Positions 60,946 through 64,000 of a stretch of 64,000 nt of DNA are shown here, piece after piece (position 1 is the stretch's first letter; the number at the start of each line of letters is the position of its first letter). This DNA comes from Morinoia aosen (Eukaryota; Arthropoda; Malacostraca; Amphipoda; Talitridae). The translations under genes and the position numbers were made by a program. The stretch spans positions 66,276,201 to 66,340,200 of the forward strand of contig CM059562.1 in assembly GCA_030386875.1 (NCBI GenBank). The letters run 5' to 3'. Under the pieces are notes generated by a model. The model was not told where the DNA came from. It saw only the letters and a program-made list of their open reading frames with translations, and did no database searches.

Positions 60946-63900
60946 CTGCAATTGGAGCGTCTTCTTATATTCTATTTATTCTTTGCACCACTTAATGGCT
61001 TTTCAGTATCATGCTCTCAGCGCATTCCGCGTCTGACGGTAGCACAGTTTCATTTTAGTTACCTGCATTTTTTCACATATATAGAGCGAAATTAGTGGTA
61101 TGGTCGCGAACGAAAAAGATCATCACTACTAAGCAATAATTTTATTGTTTCAGCATGCACTGAATTATCATCATCTGGTATTCAAGTATACCAATTTATA
61201 ATTTATATTTCACCATTTATGTAGCACTAATCATGGTAAGCATTGACACACTACCTAAAGCAATGAACACGTTACCAAGCAACAGTTACGCATGAAGGGG
61301 AAATTTTACCCTTTCCGTATTGAGACATAGGCTAAATAATCTGATCTTGCTCTTTATTTTTTCCAACAACAATCGACTACTTTCGTATCCGTTGTCCTTA
61401 TAAAGCTCTCATTTACTCAGCATCACCATCTCGGGCGTGCCACGTTGGTCAGCTACCTTGAAACGATGCATCAACAAAGTGGACAATTCAGGGTGAAGAA
61501 CCGGAAATGATTATGTAACTCCATTATCTCAGCTGCAAGTGACGCCTCATGACTAAACTCATTTCCTTTTAAACAAAGAAGATTGAGAGGTCAATTAATA
61601 GAGACTTACAAATACCTTTATGGCTTTAATGATGTTACCGGAGATGTTACCGGAGACTGTGGACGATGTCCGAACCAGAAATAACGATCCAGTGACTCTT
61701 CTTCGATAAGCATGCATAGTTTCTGCCGTAGAAATTTATTCTAACACAGCGCTTACATTTTCGTGAACTTACAAACATTTTGCAACAGTTAATTTATCAG
61801 AAAGCTTTTTTCCTAAATTCCATGAATATCAATTATACAGATAAATGATAACCATAGCTACCCATCGACATGTATGGGTGCACGCGGGTAGATTGTTTTC
61901 GGTATAAGGAAACACAGTTTTAACATTTTCATGAACCGGGTGATGTGGTACAACAATTTCTTCGAATTCTTCCATTTCATTGTAGGAAATATTCTCAAGT
62001 TGTTTTAAATATTGGGATTTATCTGCTTGGGAATTGAGCTGCTCCCGAGAATGGAGCACTCGAACCCAGTAGTATTCAATTCTATTTTTCTGCACCATGA
62101 GGCAGTGAGCCTTTTGTAGTTCCGCGGACACAGCGACCAACTCAACACGTATGAGCGTCCCCCATTATCCGTGTGAAATATCAGCTGCAACAGCTGCGCT
62201 CTACACGCTCCAAAAATTCCGTTTCTCCAATAAACAGGAGCAGGTAGACTCAATCGAGCGCAAACGGCCCATCCATACACGACAGGGCTGAGCCGTGTTC
62301 AAACGGTACGTTATTAGCTGCTCTGAGCGCCGTCGTAGCAGTTCAACAAGGCGATTTATATACTGCACTGGTCTTTTATGGATTTTTTCTGTGTTCTTTT
62401 TCAACAATAATCTCATTTCCTGAAAGAAACCGAGTTTGGTAGCATAGCTAATACAAACGTAGCATTAGAGTATCTCTAAAAAATCTCAGAAATTCGTCTC
62501 ATCTGGGTTAAAAGCATCATGTCAGATCGCCATGCGGTGCCGTGAAAAATATGCTCTAAAGCTTGAAGACACATCCTCAGCTTAAATTGGATTAGTTTGC
62601 TTTAACGCTTGAAATTACTGTCATTTAAGTATGCACTATACAGTAGGAACTATCATCAGGAATACAAGAAATAAAGAAATTCAACCACCTAATTAAAATT
62701 ATTTGAACCTTTTTCGTAAAGTAAACTTTTAGGCAGTACTTGCAGCCTTCTCACATGACAGTTTTCGCTTACCTGAGACAGCTATTCATATCAAGCAAAA
62801 AAAGTGCAATTAGCTTATCCAACAAAATTTGAGATTGTCGTTCAAGAAGCCAGTGAATAACTACATAATTTTATAAATATTGCATCTAACCAATGTTAAC
62901 AAAATCGGTAAAAATCAAGAAAAGTACGTTGAGTGGTTTTTACCATGAATATTTTTTTTCCGTGTATAACGTTTTCAATACTGACCCGTGTGAATGAATT
63001 ATTTTACAGCGCAGAACGTAGCTTCGTTATTAAACTGAATCTTTTGCGAGAGTAAAAAAACTCGTGGATCGTCCTCCAATAGTGTACTAACTTTACAGAT
63101 AAACCAATTTTTTACCTCTAGAGATCTTTCACTTTTTCACAGCCCTTTAGCCATGGGAAGGCTTACACATCAAGTTTATCAATTCAACAAATATGTTGTA
63201 CGAAGGATTAATTTAAGTATTCATAATTTTCACAGAGTGAACGGATCACAATTTTAGCACTGTAGCAGAAACACTGCTAACAATCATTGTCTACTATCAC
63301 GTACGAGTATATCGACAGTAGGAACTACCAGGCATTCTCATCCACAGACACACATTTTCCAGGGAGAAAACGCAACACACCCATGTTATTCATTCATTGC
63401 ATGACTTATTGATGCAACCAACGCCCTATATAGTTTCGTTGCTCCCCAGAGCGAGGAGCACCCATTTGATGGTAGATAGAAGTGTACATTTTGCGGTTGT
63501 GTGTTCCACTGAGTTGACGCACAGAACAAAAGAAATATGTGCCATGAATATCTAAAACCGAATAGATGTAACCTTCCCTACAAAAGCCTACCGAAACCGT
63601 ACCTGCGAAAATGCTTGCGTACTCAAATTTAAAAATAATAATGCGGACTTACGTTAAGGAGATTTGTGTGTGAAGTCAGGAAAACAACGTTGAGCTTCAA
63701 TATGTTTAAAGACGAAAGTACAAAATTTAAAAAAATATCTCCGTATCAATATTTCTCCTTTCTTGATCTTCCTCGCGGTTGCATTCTCCGCGATTTTTCT
63801 GAATTGTCATAACCTACTTTGTAATAATTCAAGTAGAAGATGAATTCCTTCAGTGACGTATTAGAGACAATATTCATTGGGAACAATAGGGGTGAAGTTT

Positions 63901-64000
63901 GACTTTAAGGGCAATTTTAGATATGAAAAATCCACACGCCGGAAAAATTTCCAAATATTTTCTTCAATTTTTATTGCTTCGTATTGTAACTCAAGATTTC
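60946..64000. other. Probable upstream flank of the minus-strand gene
   Basis: AT-rich sequence with a GC-richer part at about 62130-62340. On the minus strand, frames at 62416-62201 (71 codons, e.g. RPVQYINRLVELLRRRSEQ), 62280-62005 and 62140-61829 (e.g. ENISYNEMEEFEEIVV) overlap and together look faintly coding-like. I recognise no family. The missing first exon of the 55-61 kb gene should lie here or further out. Confidence 0.35.
62353..62362 (-). promoter_or_regulatory. TATA-like element upstream of the minus-strand gene
   Basis: TATATAAATC on the minus strand is followed after about 35-40 bp by the GC-richer stretch and a TCAGAG. It could be the promoter of the gene at 55-61 kb, but no start exon was traced from it and such motifs are common in AT-rich DNA. 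Confidence 0.2.

Overview
This is eukaryotic nuclear DNA, almost certainly from an arthropod and probably an insect. It is AT-rich and mostly non-coding. It carries spliced exons with GT/AG junctions, AATAAA signals and minisatellites, and one full-length LTR retrotransposon. There are no operons, ribosome binding sites, rRNAs or recognisable tRNAs. I cannot name the species.

Layout. 1-7740 is AT-rich with no gene I can support. 7745-18798 is a complete 11.05 kb Ty3/gypsy-type LTR retrotransposon with near-identical 1.28 kb LTRs, a 4-bp target duplication, a 1.1 kb leader, gag, a pol frame entered by -1 frameshifting (protease, RT, RNase H, integrase), and then an unusual 3 kb stretch between pol and the 3' LTR. 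That stretch has tandem splice-acceptor modules and a small extra ORF. 18803-32867 is mostly AT-rich and contains a 0.9 kb minisatellite of 30-bp palindromic units (20483-21374). 32868-35155 holds diverged duplicated blocks in rearranged order. 35156-55104 is AT-rich with small repeats, hairpins and a few weak small ORFs. 55105-60945 (minus strand) is the one host gene I can build. Four exons join in phase across consensus GT/AG sites and encode a protein with a hydrophobic leader, a Gly/His-rich stretch, one membrane segment and a Cys-containing C terminus. Its first visible intron contains about 42 copies of a 29-bp minisatellite and a long hairpin. 60946-64000 is probably the upstream flank of that gene.

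How the parts work together. The retrotransposon makes a Gag protein and, by slippage at A-AAA-AAC next to the gag stop codon, a Gag-Pol fusion. Several copies of the splice-donor 10-mer GGTAAGTATG lie inside pol, and a triplicated branch-point/pyrimidine-tract/AG module follows pol. Together they suggest that the element makes spliced subgenomic RNAs although I find no env gene. This is the most interesting unexplained structure in the window. All functional statements come from reading the sequence by eye; no similarity search was run.
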